A stretch of 40,067 nucleotides of DNA from Candidatus Methylomirabilota bacterium (GTDB lineage Bacteria; Methylomirabilota; Methylomirabilia; Methylomirabilales; 2-02-FULL-66-22). The notes under the pieces are model-generated. The model was not told where the DNA came from. It ran no database searches and worked only from the letters and a program-made list of their open reading frames with translations. Shown here one piece after another: positions 22,189 to 29,767 of this stretch. The translations under genes were made by a program, and so were the position numbers. Location: assembly GCA_016180655.1 (NCBI GenBank), contig JACPAT010000026.1, forward strand, positions 1-40,067, written 5' to 3'. Positions within the stretch are counted from its first letter, which is position 1. Every line of letters starts with the position of its first letter.

Positions 22189-24894
22189 ATGGCTTCTCTC
22201 TTGCGGGCAATCACCTGCTCCGGGTGGGTGACACCATCATGGCTCCTGTGCATCATCCCCTGGCTCCAACTTTCTGGCGGTCTCCTGGCCTTCCTGCTCA
22301 TCGCCCTCTTCGGCACCATCCATAGCGAGCTCGGCCACCAGATCTCCGCGGGGGAGAGTCCGGCCCTGGCGTGGGCTAGGATCCATGTCGCCGGAGTCCT
22401 TGGGGGTGGCCTCGCATATCTCGCCGTGGCCTCGGCGCTGCAGGCCCTGGCCCTGCGGCAGGCTGGCCGTCCCGCGGCCCGAGGAATGAACCTCCTGGCG
22501 GCAATGGAACTGGTGGCGGTGGCGTCACTGGGCCTGGCGTTTCTGCGCCAGTGGGATGGCGTGGTCCCCTGGGGGCACACCCTGCTTCAACTCTCCTTGC
22601 TGCTACAGGCCCTCGTGCTCCTCTGCCGCTCGGGGCCCCATGAGATCACCTTCCCCGCGGGCCTGCGCGGAGGGGGCCACGGCCTGTTCCTCACGTTGGT
22701 CTTCCTGCTGGCCGCAGTCCCGGGGTACCTGGATCCCTCCTGGCACCGGCTGCGTGAGCACGTGCAGCTCGATTCCGGGCGGGACATCTTTTGGAGTCGC
22801 GTCCTGCCCATGCTGTTCTCCGGGGTGACTGGCCTGTGGCTCGGCAGCGGGGTCCTGGCAATCCTGGCCGGGTGCCGGCGTCTCGCGATGAGGCCGGGCA
22901 TCTCGCCACGGGCGGCGGGGACGATCTCGTTCCTGCCGTTCCTCTCCATCGCGGTCCTCTTCGGGGCGGTGGGGCTGCTCCCTCTGTTTCAGTCCATGGA
23001 GTGGGAGCTCGGCGCCCTCCGGCTCGGGGGCGCCGTGCCGCCACTTTTCCTCCTCCTTTCCGGAGGTGGCGGAGCCTTGTGTTGGCTGGCCTTTCGCCGG
23101 TTGGTGCCGCACGCACCTGGGGCCCGGGGAGAGCTCGTCATCGGCATGGCGGCGCTGGCGATGGGAGGAATGCTGCTTCTGCCGATCACGTGGCTTCTCA
23201 TCCGCCCGGGCTCCGGCTGGCGCTCCCGGCGGTGGCTCCAGGTGTTCTCTCTGCTGGGGAGCCTCGGCCTGGCATACGTCGTCTTGTACGGGAACCTCTT
23301 CGATCCCTGGTTCACCGTCTTCTCCTACCTGAAAGGGGGGATCCTGAAGTTCGTGGCCGTGGTGGTGGCGGGGATCCTGACCATGCTGATCAGGGAGAGC
23401 CAGACCAACGGAACGCGTCCGTCAGAGGCGAAGACCAGGTGGATGCCCGTCGCCGCCGCGTGCCTGGCGGGGGTTATCCCGTTCGCGGCCCTGGAGAGAG
23501 GCCGGGATACCAAGGTCGCCGTTTTGCAGTTCAACGAGCTCAGCATGGTGGACGCCACCTATGCAAGGCTGGCAGCCAGGGTCCTGGGCCTGGAAGGCTG
23601 GATTCGCCTGGGGCAGAACCCCGCGCCCAGGGGTCGGCCGGAACCCTGGCCCCACCCCTGGTCCCTGCAGAGGAACGGCCTCTTGCGCCTCCCACGGGAC
23701 TTCAATCTCCTGGTGATCGTGGTGGACGCCCTGCGGGGGGATGCTTTTGGCTCGGCAGGGTACCATCGGGACCTCACCCCTTTCCTGGACCGGTGGGCCC
23801 GGGAGGAAGCCGTGTCCTTCCGACGGGCCTACAGCCAGGGAGGGGGAACCTTCGCCGCGTATCCCTTCCTGGTCGGCGGCCGGAGCCGGTTCACTCTGTA
23901 TGGGGCTGAGCTCCACCGGGAGAATCTCTACTTCAAGCTTTCCCAGGCCGAGGGGATCCGGCACGTCATGGTGGTCAAGGAGTTCGGGCCCAGGGAAATC
24001 TTCCCTCCCGATTTCCCCGTCATCGAACTGGGCGGTCCGGGTGCGCGTGCCGCCGGGCGGTCTGTTCCGGCGGAGACGGTCTTCGGCCGGGTCCGCGAGG
24101 CCATCGGCGCGCTCTCCAAAGGGGAGAGGTTCTTCGCCTTCCTCCACCTGATGGATGTGCACAGTGTGCTGTGGAAGAAGCCGGAGTGCGTGGACTTCGG
24201 CGACACGCCGAGGGACCTGTACGACAACAACCTGGCCTGTCTGGACAAGGCCTTGGAACGTTTCGTGACCTGGCTCAAAGCGCAGGGAATCTATCAGCGA
24301 ACCGTCATCGTCTTCACTGCGGATCATGGTGAGCAGTTCTGGGAGCACGGGGCCAGTTTGCACGGCCACACCCTGTACGAGGAAGAGATCCACATCCCCC
24401 TGATCCTCCTGGCTCACGGCGTGCGCGGGCGGGTGGAGGACGTGCCGGTGCTGGCGGCGGATATGGCGCCTACCGTGGCGGAGCTGGCGGGCTACTCGGT
24501 CCGCCCTCCCTACGACGATCCCCGAATGGGAATCTCCCTCGTCCCGCTCCTGCTGGGGGAGGAGAGGGAAAGGTATCGGAAGCGGGATGTTGTAGGACGG
24601 GCCTCCTTCAAACGGCGGTACTTCCTCTACCGGGACTGGGAGTGGAAGCTGGTCTATTCCGCCGACTTCGATCTCTTACAGCTCTTCAATACGGCCCGGG
24701 ACCCGTGGGAGAGGAGGAATCTCCTCCGGGAGGAACCGACTCTGGCGGCGGAACTGGAACGGGAGCTCCTGGGATACCTGGAGAGGATCGAGGGGAAGTC
24801 CTACCGGCCCCTGCTTTCCCAGGCGACGAACGGGGGCGGGCTATCGGGCAGGGCACAGCGGCAGCCCCGGTTCGCGGGCGTCCGGGAGCGATGA
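22189..24894 (+). CDS. Polytopic membrane protein with C-terminal sulfatase/alkaline-phosphatase-superfamily domain
   Basis: This protein of about 901 residues has two parts. Residues 1-440 or so contain roughly ten to twelve hydrophobic helices. From about residue 505 a metal-dependent sulfatase/phosphotransferase domain begins with VIVVDALRGDAFGSAGY (metal-binding Asp). The nucleophile region GGGTFAAYPFLVGG places a Thr where sulfatases have formylglycine Cys/Ser, and TADHGEQFWEHG carries the second metal site. A Thr nucleophile is typical of phosphoethanolamine or phosphoglycerol transferases such as EptA and LtaS, so envelope modification is more likely than sulfate-ester hydrolysis. The ATG at 22189 is the likely start but lacks a strong ribosome binding site. 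The frame stays open back to 21991, where the sequence does not look protein-like. Confidence 0.85.
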   Translation: MASLLRAITCSGWVTPSWLLCIIPWLQLSGGLLAFLLIALFGTIHSELGHQISAGESPALAWARIHVAGVLGGGLAYLAVASALQALALRQAGRPAARGMNLLAAMELVAVASLGLAFLRQWDGVVPWGHTLLQLSLLLQALVLLCRSGPHEITFPAGLRGGGHGLFLTLVFLLAAVPGYLDPSWHRLREHVQLDSGRDIFWSRVLPMLFSGVTGLWLGSGVLAILAGCRRLAMRPGISPRAAGTISFLPFLSIAVLFGAVGLLPLFQSMEWELGALRLGGAVPPLFLLLSGGGGALCWLAFRRLVPHAPGARGELVIGMAALAMGGMLLLPITWLLIRPGSGWRSRRWLQVFSLLGSLGLAYVVLYGNLFDPWFTVFSYLKGGILKFVAVVVAGILTMLIRESQTNGTRPSEAKTRWMPVAAACLAGVIPFAALERGRDTKVAVLQFNELSMVDATYARLAARVLGLEGWIRLGQNPAPRGRPEPWPHPWSLQRNGLLRLPRDFNLLVIVVDALRGDAFGSAGYHRDLTPFLDRWAREEAVSFRRAYSQGGGTFAAYPFLVGGRSRFTLYGAELHRENLYFKLSQAEGIRHVMVVKEFGPREIFPPDFPVIELGGPGARAAGRSVPAETVFGRVREAIGALSKGERFFAFLHLMDVHSVLWKKPECVDFGDTPRDLYDNNLACLDKALERFVTWLKAQGIYQRTVIVFTADHGEQFWEHGASLHGHTLYEEEIHIPLILLAHGVRGRVEDVPVLAADMAPTVAELAGYSVRPPYDDPRMGISLVPLLLGEERERYRKRDVVGRASFKRRYFLYRDWEWKLVYSADFDLLQLFNTARDPWERRNLLREEPTLAAELERELLGYLERIEGKSYRPLLSQATNGGGLSGRAQRQPRFAGVRER

Positions 24895-24905
24895 AGGAGC
24901 TTCCC

Positions 24906-25865
24906 ATGCGTGGCCGGTGGCAGGCGATGGGGGGCCTGGTTCTGCTCCTGGCGGGGTGCGCCGGGACCGCAGGGATGGAGGGCGTGGTGGCCCTCATCCC
25001 CACGGGACAGTGGCCGGAGGATGTGGTCTTCGACGCGGAGACCCAGACCATCTTCGTCGCCGACGAGGGCAGCGCCACGGTCACGGCCATTGACGCCGGG
25101 AGCCGCACGGTCCGCGGGACGATTCGCCTCCAGACCCGCGCGCGGCACCTCGCCGTTGCGGCTGGACGACTCTACGCGCCGAATGAACACAGCCAGTTCG
25201 TCGGGGTCTATGATGCCAGGACCCTGGGCGAGATCGGCCGCTTGGCCGTGGGAGGACAGCCGCACGGCCTGGCGGTGGACGCCTCGCGAGGACGGCTCCT
25301 GGTGGGCAACGAGGAGGACGGGACGGCGACCCTGGTGGACACGACGACGCTCCGGCCGATCGCCGTGATCCCCGTCGGCCGGGGGCCGGGAGGCGTGACC
25401 GCCGATGTCGGAAGCGGCCGGGGGTTTGTGGTCAGCGTGAAGGAGGACCGGGTGACCGCGGTGGACCTCACCACAGGAACCATCCTGGGAAGCCTGCCCG
25501 TCGGGGCCGGGCCCACGCATCTCCGGGCCAATTCCCGGACGGGGCTGGTGTACGTCTGCAACACGGAGGCGGACAGCCTCACCGTCCTGGATGGTCGGGC
25601 GCTCGCGGTCCGGGCCACCATCCCGGTGGGCCGCTATCCGTTTCCCATCACGATTGAGGAGGCGCGCGGGCGTGCCTTCGTGGTGAACAGCCGGGACGCA
25701 ACGCTCTCCGTGATCGCGGAGGAGAGTCTCCGGGTGATGGAGACCCGCCCCATCCCCCGCAATGTCTCCAGCTTGGCCGTGGATCCCGCCCGCGGGGTTC
25801 TGTACCTTGCCCTGAAGAGCGACAATCGCCTGGCCATCCTTCCCGCGCCAGGGACTCGACCCTAG
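24906..25865 (+). CDS. YVTN-family beta-propeller lipoprotein
   Basis: This 319-residue exported lipoprotein has a signal with the lipobox LLAGC at about residues 14-18. Six or seven repeated blades follow, each with a pattern such as FVADEGSATVTAID, LYAPNEHSQFVGVYD, LLVGNEEDGTATLVD and VYVCNTEADSLTVLD, which are YVTN/NHL-like propeller repeats. Such proteins act as periplasmic or surface scaffolds; no catalytic residues are evident. The ATG at 24906 is chosen because AAGGAG lies 7 bp upstream. It starts 11 bp after the sulfatase-domain gene, so the two are probably co-transcribed. Confidence 0.9.
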   Translation: MRGRWQAMGGLVLLLAGCAGTAGMEGVVALIPTGQWPEDVVFDAETQTIFVADEGSATVTAIDAGSRTVRGTIRLQTRARHLAVAAGRLYAPNEHSQFVGVYDARTLGEIGRLAVGGQPHGLAVDASRGRLLVGNEEDGTATLVDTTTLRPIAVIPVGRGPGGVTADVGSGRGFVVSVKEDRVTAVDLTTGTILGSLPVGAGPTHLRANSRTGLVYVCNTEADSLTVLDGRALAVRATIPVGRYPFPITIEEARGRAFVVNSRDATLSVIAEESLRVMETRPIPRNVSSLAVDPARGVLYLALKSDNRLAILPAPGTRP

Positions 25866-25878
25866 CCCGAGGCGGGCT
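25864..25878 (+). terminator. Weak hairpin at the end of the propeller gene
   Basis: Six-bp perfect arms agcccg and cgggct surround a 3-nt loop and begin on the stop codon. No T-run follows, so it is at best a weak or factor-dependent stop signal between the propeller gene and the ArsA-like operon. Confidence 0.25.
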
Positions 25879-25944
25879 CCATCACCCAATGCCAGCCAGC
25901 GCCCGTCCGATGGTTGGAGAGTTCGGACAGGCCGGACAGGAGGC

Positions 25945-25972
25945 TTGACGGAGGCCGGGCGAACGCGATACC
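25945..25972 (+). promoter_or_regulatory. Promoter of the small protein/ArsA-like operon
   Basis: TTGACG at 25945-25950 is followed after 16 bp by GATACC at 25967-25972, 50 bp before the start codon at 26023. A related GATAC -10 box is found upstream of the paralogous small gene on the other strand (29768-29796). Confidence 0.5.
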
Positions 25973-26022
25973 CTCCACCCCGGTAGCAGAGCGTCCACCG
26001 TGCGCTTGGAGGGATACCCACC

Positions 26023-26301
26023 ATGGGTGACGAAGAGAAGCGCGGCATTTTCGGCTCGCTGAAGGACAAGTTCAAGGACTACATCTACGGCATGGCGGCG
26101 CACGAGATGACCCGCCAGGCCCTGAAGACCCGCGGGAGCATGGAGCACCTCTTCATCCTCATCACCATGGGCGACCTCTTGGGGGTGCCCATCCTGCCGC
26201 CGTACTACTCCCTGCGGCTGCTCCCCTACGTGGTGCCGCAGATCTCCACGTGGAAGCGGCGCATGCTCCGCGAAAAGGACCTGACCGACGCCTTGGCCTA
26301 G
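26023..26301 (+). CDS. Small membrane-associated protein A of the ArsA-pair locus
   Basis: This 92-residue protein has no named family that I know. An amphipathic, Lys/Phe-rich start (FGSLKDKFKDYIYGMAAHE) is followed by a hydrophobic block at about 42-76 (HLFILITMG, then LGVPILPPYYSLRLLPYVVP) and a charged tail, WKRRMLREKDLTD. A hydrophobic segment close to a basic C-terminus resembles tail-anchored proteins. A paralogue is encoded at 29453-29728, and about 37 of 50 aligned residues in the C-terminal part are identical by hand count. The ATG at 26023 follows TTGGAGGGA. It is first in an operon with two ArsA/Get3-like ATPases, starting 52 bp before the next gene, so it is probably a client or partner of them. 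That role is inference. Confidence 0.85.
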   Translation: MGDEEKRGIFGSLKDKFKDYIYGMAAHEMTRQALKTRGSMEHLFILITMGDLLGVPILPPYYSLRLLPYVVPQISTWKRRMLREKDLTDALA

Positions 26302-26353
26302 CGCCTGACCGGCAGCGCATCCCTCTCGATCCTTCCGACGGAAAGGACCAGGC

Positions 26354-27340
26354 ATGAACGGGGGACTCGGCCGCATCTTCAAGGAGCACCCGGACCGACG
26401 CTACATCATGTTCGGCGGCAAGGGCGGCCTGGGCAAGACGACCTTTTCGGCCGCCACGGCCTACTACCTGGCCCAGCAGGGACACCGGGTCCTGGTCTTC
26501 TCCGTGGACCCCCAGGCCTCCCTCTCGGACATCTTCCAGCGGGACATCTTCGGCAAGGGCCCCGTGGAGATCCTGCCCAACCTTTACGCGCAGGAGATCG
26601 ACGCCGACAAGCGCATCAAGGCCTACCAGGAGGAGATCCGCAAGAAGATCTTCGACATGTACGGCTTCGACAAGATCCCCGACGAGATCGAGAGCTACAT
26701 CCAGGCCGCCGCGGCCGAGCCGGCCATGGAGGAGAGCGCCATCTTCGACGAGGTGGTGGACATCGTGGTTGCCGGGAACTACGACTATTACATCTACGAT
26801 CTGGTGCCGCTGGGCCACGCCCTCTACTACCTCTCCATGGCCAGCGTCTACGACGAGTGGATCGAGCGGATCACCAAGCTCCGCGAGGACATGCGCCAGT
26901 ACGAGGAGATGGCCGCCGCCATCGGCAAGGACAAGGAGCTGGAAGAGGACATGATCCTCAAGGAGCTCCAGTACATCAAGCACCGGATCAGCACCTCCTC
27001 CGGCATCCTCACGGACCGGGAGAAGACCGCCTTCTTCTTCGTGATCATCCCCGAGGAGATGATCCTCATAGACACCCAGAAGGCGGCCCAGCTCTTCGCC
27101 AAGTTCAACGTGCCACTCAGCGGGTATGTCGTCAACCGCGTCATCCCCGAGAGCCTGGCGAGCCAGGACATCCCCGAGTACCTGCGCAACCGGCTCCAGA
27201 TGCAGAAGGGCTACCTGAAGAAGATCCAGGAGCTGTTCGGAAACGAGGTGCTGGCCCAGGTCCCGGAGTTCGAGCGCGACATCACCGGCCTTCCCATGAT
27301 CCAGAAGATGGCCGAGGCCATGTTCGGGACGGGCCGCTGA
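26354..27340 (+). CDS. ArsA/Get3-like ATPase 1 (degenerate switch II)
   Basis: This 328-residue member of the deviant-Walker (MinD/ArsA/Get3) P-loop family has GGKGGLGKTT at 21-30. Switch I, SVDPQASLSD, keeps the Asp (D52). The switch II position, DTAPTGHT in Get3, reads DLVPLGHA (149-156), so the Thr-Ala and final Thr positions are lost. AEPAMEESAIFDE (121-133) lies where Get3 has its client-groove helices. No CxxC zinc motif or arsenite-site cysteines are present, and there is no arsB or arsR nearby, so arsenite efflux is unlikely. A role in handling a hydrophobic or membrane protein is inferred. The ATG follows AAGGA. The second ATPase gene starts 33 bp downstream. Confidence 0.9.
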   Translation: MNGGLGRIFKEHPDRRYIMFGGKGGLGKTTFSAATAYYLAQQGHRVLVFSVDPQASLSDIFQRDIFGKGPVEILPNLYAQEIDADKRIKAYQEEIRKKIFDMYGFDKIPDEIESYIQAAAAEPAMEESAIFDEVVDIVVAGNYDYYIYDLVPLGHALYYLSMASVYDEWIERITKLREDMRQYEEMAAAIGKDKELEEDMILKELQYIKHRISTSSGILTDREKTAFFFVIIPEEMILIDTQKAAQLFAKFNVPLSGYVVNRVIPESLASQDIPEYLRNRLQMQKGYLKKIQELFGNEVLAQVPEFERDITGLPMIQKMAEAMFGTGR

Positions 27341-27373
27341 GGCCCCCGCACCTTCGCCCGGGAGTGTGATCCC

Positions 27374-28378
27374 ATGACTCAGCAGACAGGGCTGCATCCG
27401 CTGGTCCAGGAGAACATGCGAGGCTTCCTGGAGAAGCATCCGCACCTGAAGTACAACTTCTTCGGCGGAAAGGGCGGCGTGGGCAAGACAGTGCTAGCCG
27501 GCGCTTCGGCCCTGGCCTTCGCCCGACTGGGGAAGCGGACCCTGCTGGCCTCCACCAACCCGGTTCACAGCCTCAGCGGCCTCTTGAGCCAGAACGTCTT
27601 CGGGCAGGTGGTCCAGGTGACCGGGGTGCCGAACCTTTTTGCGTACGAGATCGATACCAAGGATACCATCGAGAAGTCCAAGCAGGAGATCAAGGAGAAG
27701 GTGAGCTGGTTCCTCAAGTTCGCCGAGATCCGGACGCAGGCGGACGCCTTCGTCGAGTCGGCCACCATGAACCCGGCCTTCGAGGAATCGGCCATGTTCG
27801 AGAACATGATTGACATCATGTTCAAGGACGAGTACGAGGTCTACGTCTTCGACACCGCCCCCACCGCCAACGCCCGCCGCCTGCTGGGCATGTCCTCGGT
27901 CTACTCTCTCTGGGTCGGCAAGATGATGAAGAGCCGGGAGGAGGCCCAGTCCCTCCGGCAGGTCCTCTCCTACAGCAAGAAGAAGGAGGAGAAGGACCCG
28001 CTCATGGACTACCTCCTCTCTTTCCAGCAGCGCATGGCCCACGCCAAGGAGCTGCTCACCGACGCCCAGAAGACGGCCTTCTTCTTCGTGACGCTCCCGG
28101 AGGCGCTGCCGATCGCGGTGATCACGCGCTTCATCGCCTGGTTCAAGGAGTTCGGGATTCCCGTGGGCGGCGTCGTGGTCAACATGCTGATCGACAAGGC
28201 CCAGGTGCGCGCCGACTCACCCGAGTTCGTGCGCAACCGCGTGGCCATGCAGGAAGCCTACATGGAAGAGATCAAGTCGGACTTCCCGGGGATGGTGCGC
28301 GCCGTCCTGCCCCTCTTCGAGACCGAAATCCGGGGCGTGGAGATGCTCAAGCGGACGGCCGATGCCCTCTATTGCTAG
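27374..28378 (+). CDS. ArsA/Get3-like ATPase 2 (switch I Asp replaced by Asn)
   Basis: This 334-residue homologue of the preceding gene has P-loop GGKGGVGKTV (31-40). Switch I reads STNPVHSLS with N62 where Get3 has the catalytic Asp (D57 in yeast Get3, whose D57N change blocks hydrolysis). Switch II, DTAPTANA (160-167), is nearer to consensus than in ATPase 1. MNPAFEESAMFEN (132-144) matches the groove-region block of ATPase 1. The pattern suggests that the two proteins form a heterodimer with one altered catalytic set each. No zinc CxxC is present. The ATG at 27374 has a weak GGGAG upstream. A strong terminator follows at 28403-28434. Confidence 0.9.
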   Translation: MTQQTGLHPLVQENMRGFLEKHPHLKYNFFGGKGGVGKTVLAGASALAFARLGKRTLLASTNPVHSLSGLLSQNVFGQVVQVTGVPNLFAYEIDTKDTIEKSKQEIKEKVSWFLKFAEIRTQADAFVESATMNPAFEESAMFENMIDIMFKDEYEVYVFDTAPTANARRLLGMSSVYSLWVGKMMKSREEAQSLRQVLSYSKKKEEKDPLMDYLLSFQQRMAHAKELLTDAQKTAFFFVTLPEALPIAVITRFIAWFKEFGIPVGGVVVNMLIDKAQVRADSPEFVRNRVAMQEAYMEEIKSDFPGMVRAVLPLFETEIRGVEMLKRTADALYC

Positions 28379-28402
28379 CCGTCAACCGCCAGCTCAGGCA
28401 CG

Positions 28403-28434
28403 ACGAGCGGCCCCGTGTGGGCCGCTCGTTTTTT
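28403..28434 (+). terminator. Intrinsic terminator of the ArsA-like operon
   Basis: A perfect 11-bp stem (acgagcggccc with gggccgctcgt) and 5-nt loop are followed by a run of six T. It begins 25 bp after the second ATPase stop codon. Confidence 0.9.
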
Positions 28435-28503
28435 CAGTGAACCGCCGAGTGGTCATGTAACGAGTTGCACCACGATGGATGAAGACCCGGGCACATTGCC
28501 CAG

Positions 28504-28561
28504 GTTCAGGCGCCCCCACCCCACCCCTCCCCCCAGCGCGGGGGAGGGGTGGGCGGGGGGG
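28504..28561. repeat. GC-rich inverted repeat with a G-run block between convergent genes
   Basis: The left arm contains cccacccctccccc and the right arm gggggaggggtggg, around a short centre, so a strong hairpin is possible in RNA from either strand. The right side, from 28540, has G-runs of 5, 4, 3 and 7 separated by single bases, a G-quadruplex-capable pattern. The element resembles the one at 9561-9630. It lies in the 240-bp gap between the convergent ATPase 2 and 222-residue-protein genes; the rest of the gap holds the terminator and a short ccaagg-type repeat. Confidence 0.65.
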
Positions 28562-28618
28562 ATTTTCGTGACAGGCGCCAGGAACGCCAAGGAAGGCTGG
28601 GTCGAGGGGCGTCAAAGA

Positions 28619-29287
28619 TCAGCGCCCGGGTCCGCGGGGCAGGACGGTCTGGGCGAGCTGTGACAGGGTGGCGAAGATCGGGAGGGGGGTTCGGGTCTCG
28701 GTCGCCGGGACCGGAAGACTGAGGATCAGGTGCGGGGCCTCGAGTTGCAGGCCGACGCGCCAGACATCCATCCCCCCGATGGCGCTCATGACCGCCCGCG
28801 CCAGCGCTCGCCCGTCGGCGTCCGGGCCGGCGCAGAGCAGGGGCGGCCGCCCGGCCAGCGGCTCCTCACGCCAGCCCTTTTCCCGGATGTCATGAGCGAC
28901 CTGGGTCGCGCCGCGCCTCCTGGGGTGGTACACCTCGAAGCTGGCGCCGACGCGGCCGTTCAGGGTCACGCCGATCACCAGCCAGTCGCGTCGTCCACCC
29001 AGCCGGCCAAAGGCCCAGAGGAAGAAGGTCTCCCGGGGCTCCAGCAGGACGCTGATGCCCAGCCGGACGAAGGGGGGCGTCAGTTGCTCCGCCTCGATCC
29101 GGAAGGCGCTCCGCCCGATCCAGCGGATGGTGGCGGTCCCGCCGAAGGGCTGGATGGAGTCGCGCACCTGCCGCACCAGCGTCACGGCCCGCCGGCGGTT
29201 GACCTGGATCCCCGCGACGTACCACATCAGCAGGAAAGCTGCGAGGCCGATGGCCAGGTCGGTGCCGGTGAGTCCGCGATCGAACAT
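28619..29287 (-). CDS. Membrane-anchored protein of unknown function
   Basis: This 222-residue protein has one N-terminal transmembrane helix (about 8-27, DLAIGLAAFLLMWYVAGIQ) and a soluble domain of mixed alpha/beta character. That domain includes ATIRWIGRSAFRIEAEQL, FVRLGISVLLEPRE and WLVIGVTLNGRVGASFEVYHP. I do not recognise the family. It lies downstream of small protein B on the same strand, separated by 165 bp of repeats including a G-quadruplex motif, and is convergent with ATPase 2. Grouping with the ArsA-like locus is plausible from position. The ATG at 29287 has AGGGGA about 10 bp upstream. Confidence 0.75.
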   Translation of the reverse strand: MFDRGLTGTDLAIGLAAFLLMWYVAGIQVNRRRAVTLVRQVRDSIQPFGGTATIRWIGRSAFRIEAEQLTPPFVRLGISVLLEPRETFFLWAFGRLGGRRDWLVIGVTLNGRVGASFEVYHPRRRGATQVAHDIREKGWREEPLAGRPPLLCAGPDADGRALARAVMSAIGGMDVWRVGLQLEAPHLILSLPVPATETRTPLPIFATLSQLAQTVLPRGPGR

Positions 29288-29309
29288 CAGCGTGGGTCCC
29301 CTATGAATT

Positions 29310-29334
29310 GGGGGTCAGGGGCCAGGGGCTGGGG
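29310..29334 (+). other. G-quadruplex-capable motif in the leader of the 222-residue protein gene
   Basis: Four runs of 4-5 G (29310-29314, 29318-29321, 29325-29328, 29331-29334) are separated by loops of 3, 3 and 2 bases. The G-rich strand is the template strand of the downstream minus-strand gene, whose start codon is 23 bp away. The wider ggggtcaggggccagg unit is also a common type of scattered repeat, so the motif may be incidental. Confidence 0.5.
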
Positions 29335-29385
29335 ATCAAGGGTCAGGGAAACGACACGAGGCAGCGCCAGGTGCCTACCGGCGTC

Positions 29386-29447
29386 AAATCCGCAATCGGA
29401 AACCCTCCGGGTGATCGAACATCCGCAATCCGAAATCCGAAATTCCG
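29386..29447. repeat. aatccgaaat-family short-unit repeat
   Basis: Tandem AT-rich units (aatccgcaatcgg; atccgcaatccgaaatccgaaattcc) lie immediately downstream of small protein B. It belongs visually to the same family as the repeats at 58-90, 14649-14717 and 30716-30787. It contains no gene. Confidence 0.55.
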
Positions 29448-29452
29448 GTGGG

Positions 29453-29728
29453 TCATCCGGCGCCCGCGAGGTCGGTGAGGTCCTTTTCCCGCAGCATCCG
29501 GCGCTTCCAGTTGCTGACGGCGGGGACGATGTACGGGAGAAGCCGGAGGGTGTAATAGGGCGGGATCACCGGGACGCCGACGATGTCGCCGAACACGATG
29601 AGCACGAAGAGATGTTCCAGATCCCCGCGCTGCTTCCGGAACATCACGACGGCATCATGCAGGGCCATGCCGAAGAGGAAGCCGCGGAACCACTCCCGCC
29701 AGCCCCCCAGCCACTCCCTGAAGCTCAT
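29453..29728 (-). CDS. Small membrane-associated protein B, paralogue of the ArsA-locus small protein
   Basis: This 91-residue protein is clearly homologous to the product of 26023-26301: LEHLFVLIVFGD, GVPVIPPYYTLRLLPY and WKRRMLREKDLTD align without gaps. The N-terminal part is more divergent and Trp/Phe-rich (WLGGWREWFRGFLFGMALHD). It has the same hydrophobic block followed by a charged tail, so a membrane or lipid-facing location near the C-terminus is likely. The ATG at 29728 follows GAGGAAGGA. It has its own promoter (29768-29796) and is not simply the end of the ABC operon. The function is unknown and probably linked to the two ArsA-like ATPases. Confidence 0.85.
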   Translation of the reverse strand: MSFREWLGGWREWFRGFLFGMALHDAVVMFRKQRGDLEHLFVLIVFGDIVGVPVIPPYYTLRLLPYIVPAVSNWKRRMLREKDLTDLAGAG

Positions 29729-29767
29729 CGCCCGTTATCCTTCCTCACTCGCGGCAACCCCACGAGG

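Noticed and set aside
22189-24894. A formylglycine-dependent sulfatase
   Set aside because: The C/S-x-P-S-R activation motif is absent; the equivalent position has Thr.
26354-28378. Arsenite efflux (ArsA of an ars operon)
   Set aside because: There is no arsB, arsC, arsD or arsR nearby, the two halves are separate genes, and arsenite-binding cysteines are not seen.
28504-28561. A CRISPR repeat or array remnant
   Set aside because: It is a single inverted repeat with no regular spacers, and no cas genes are present.
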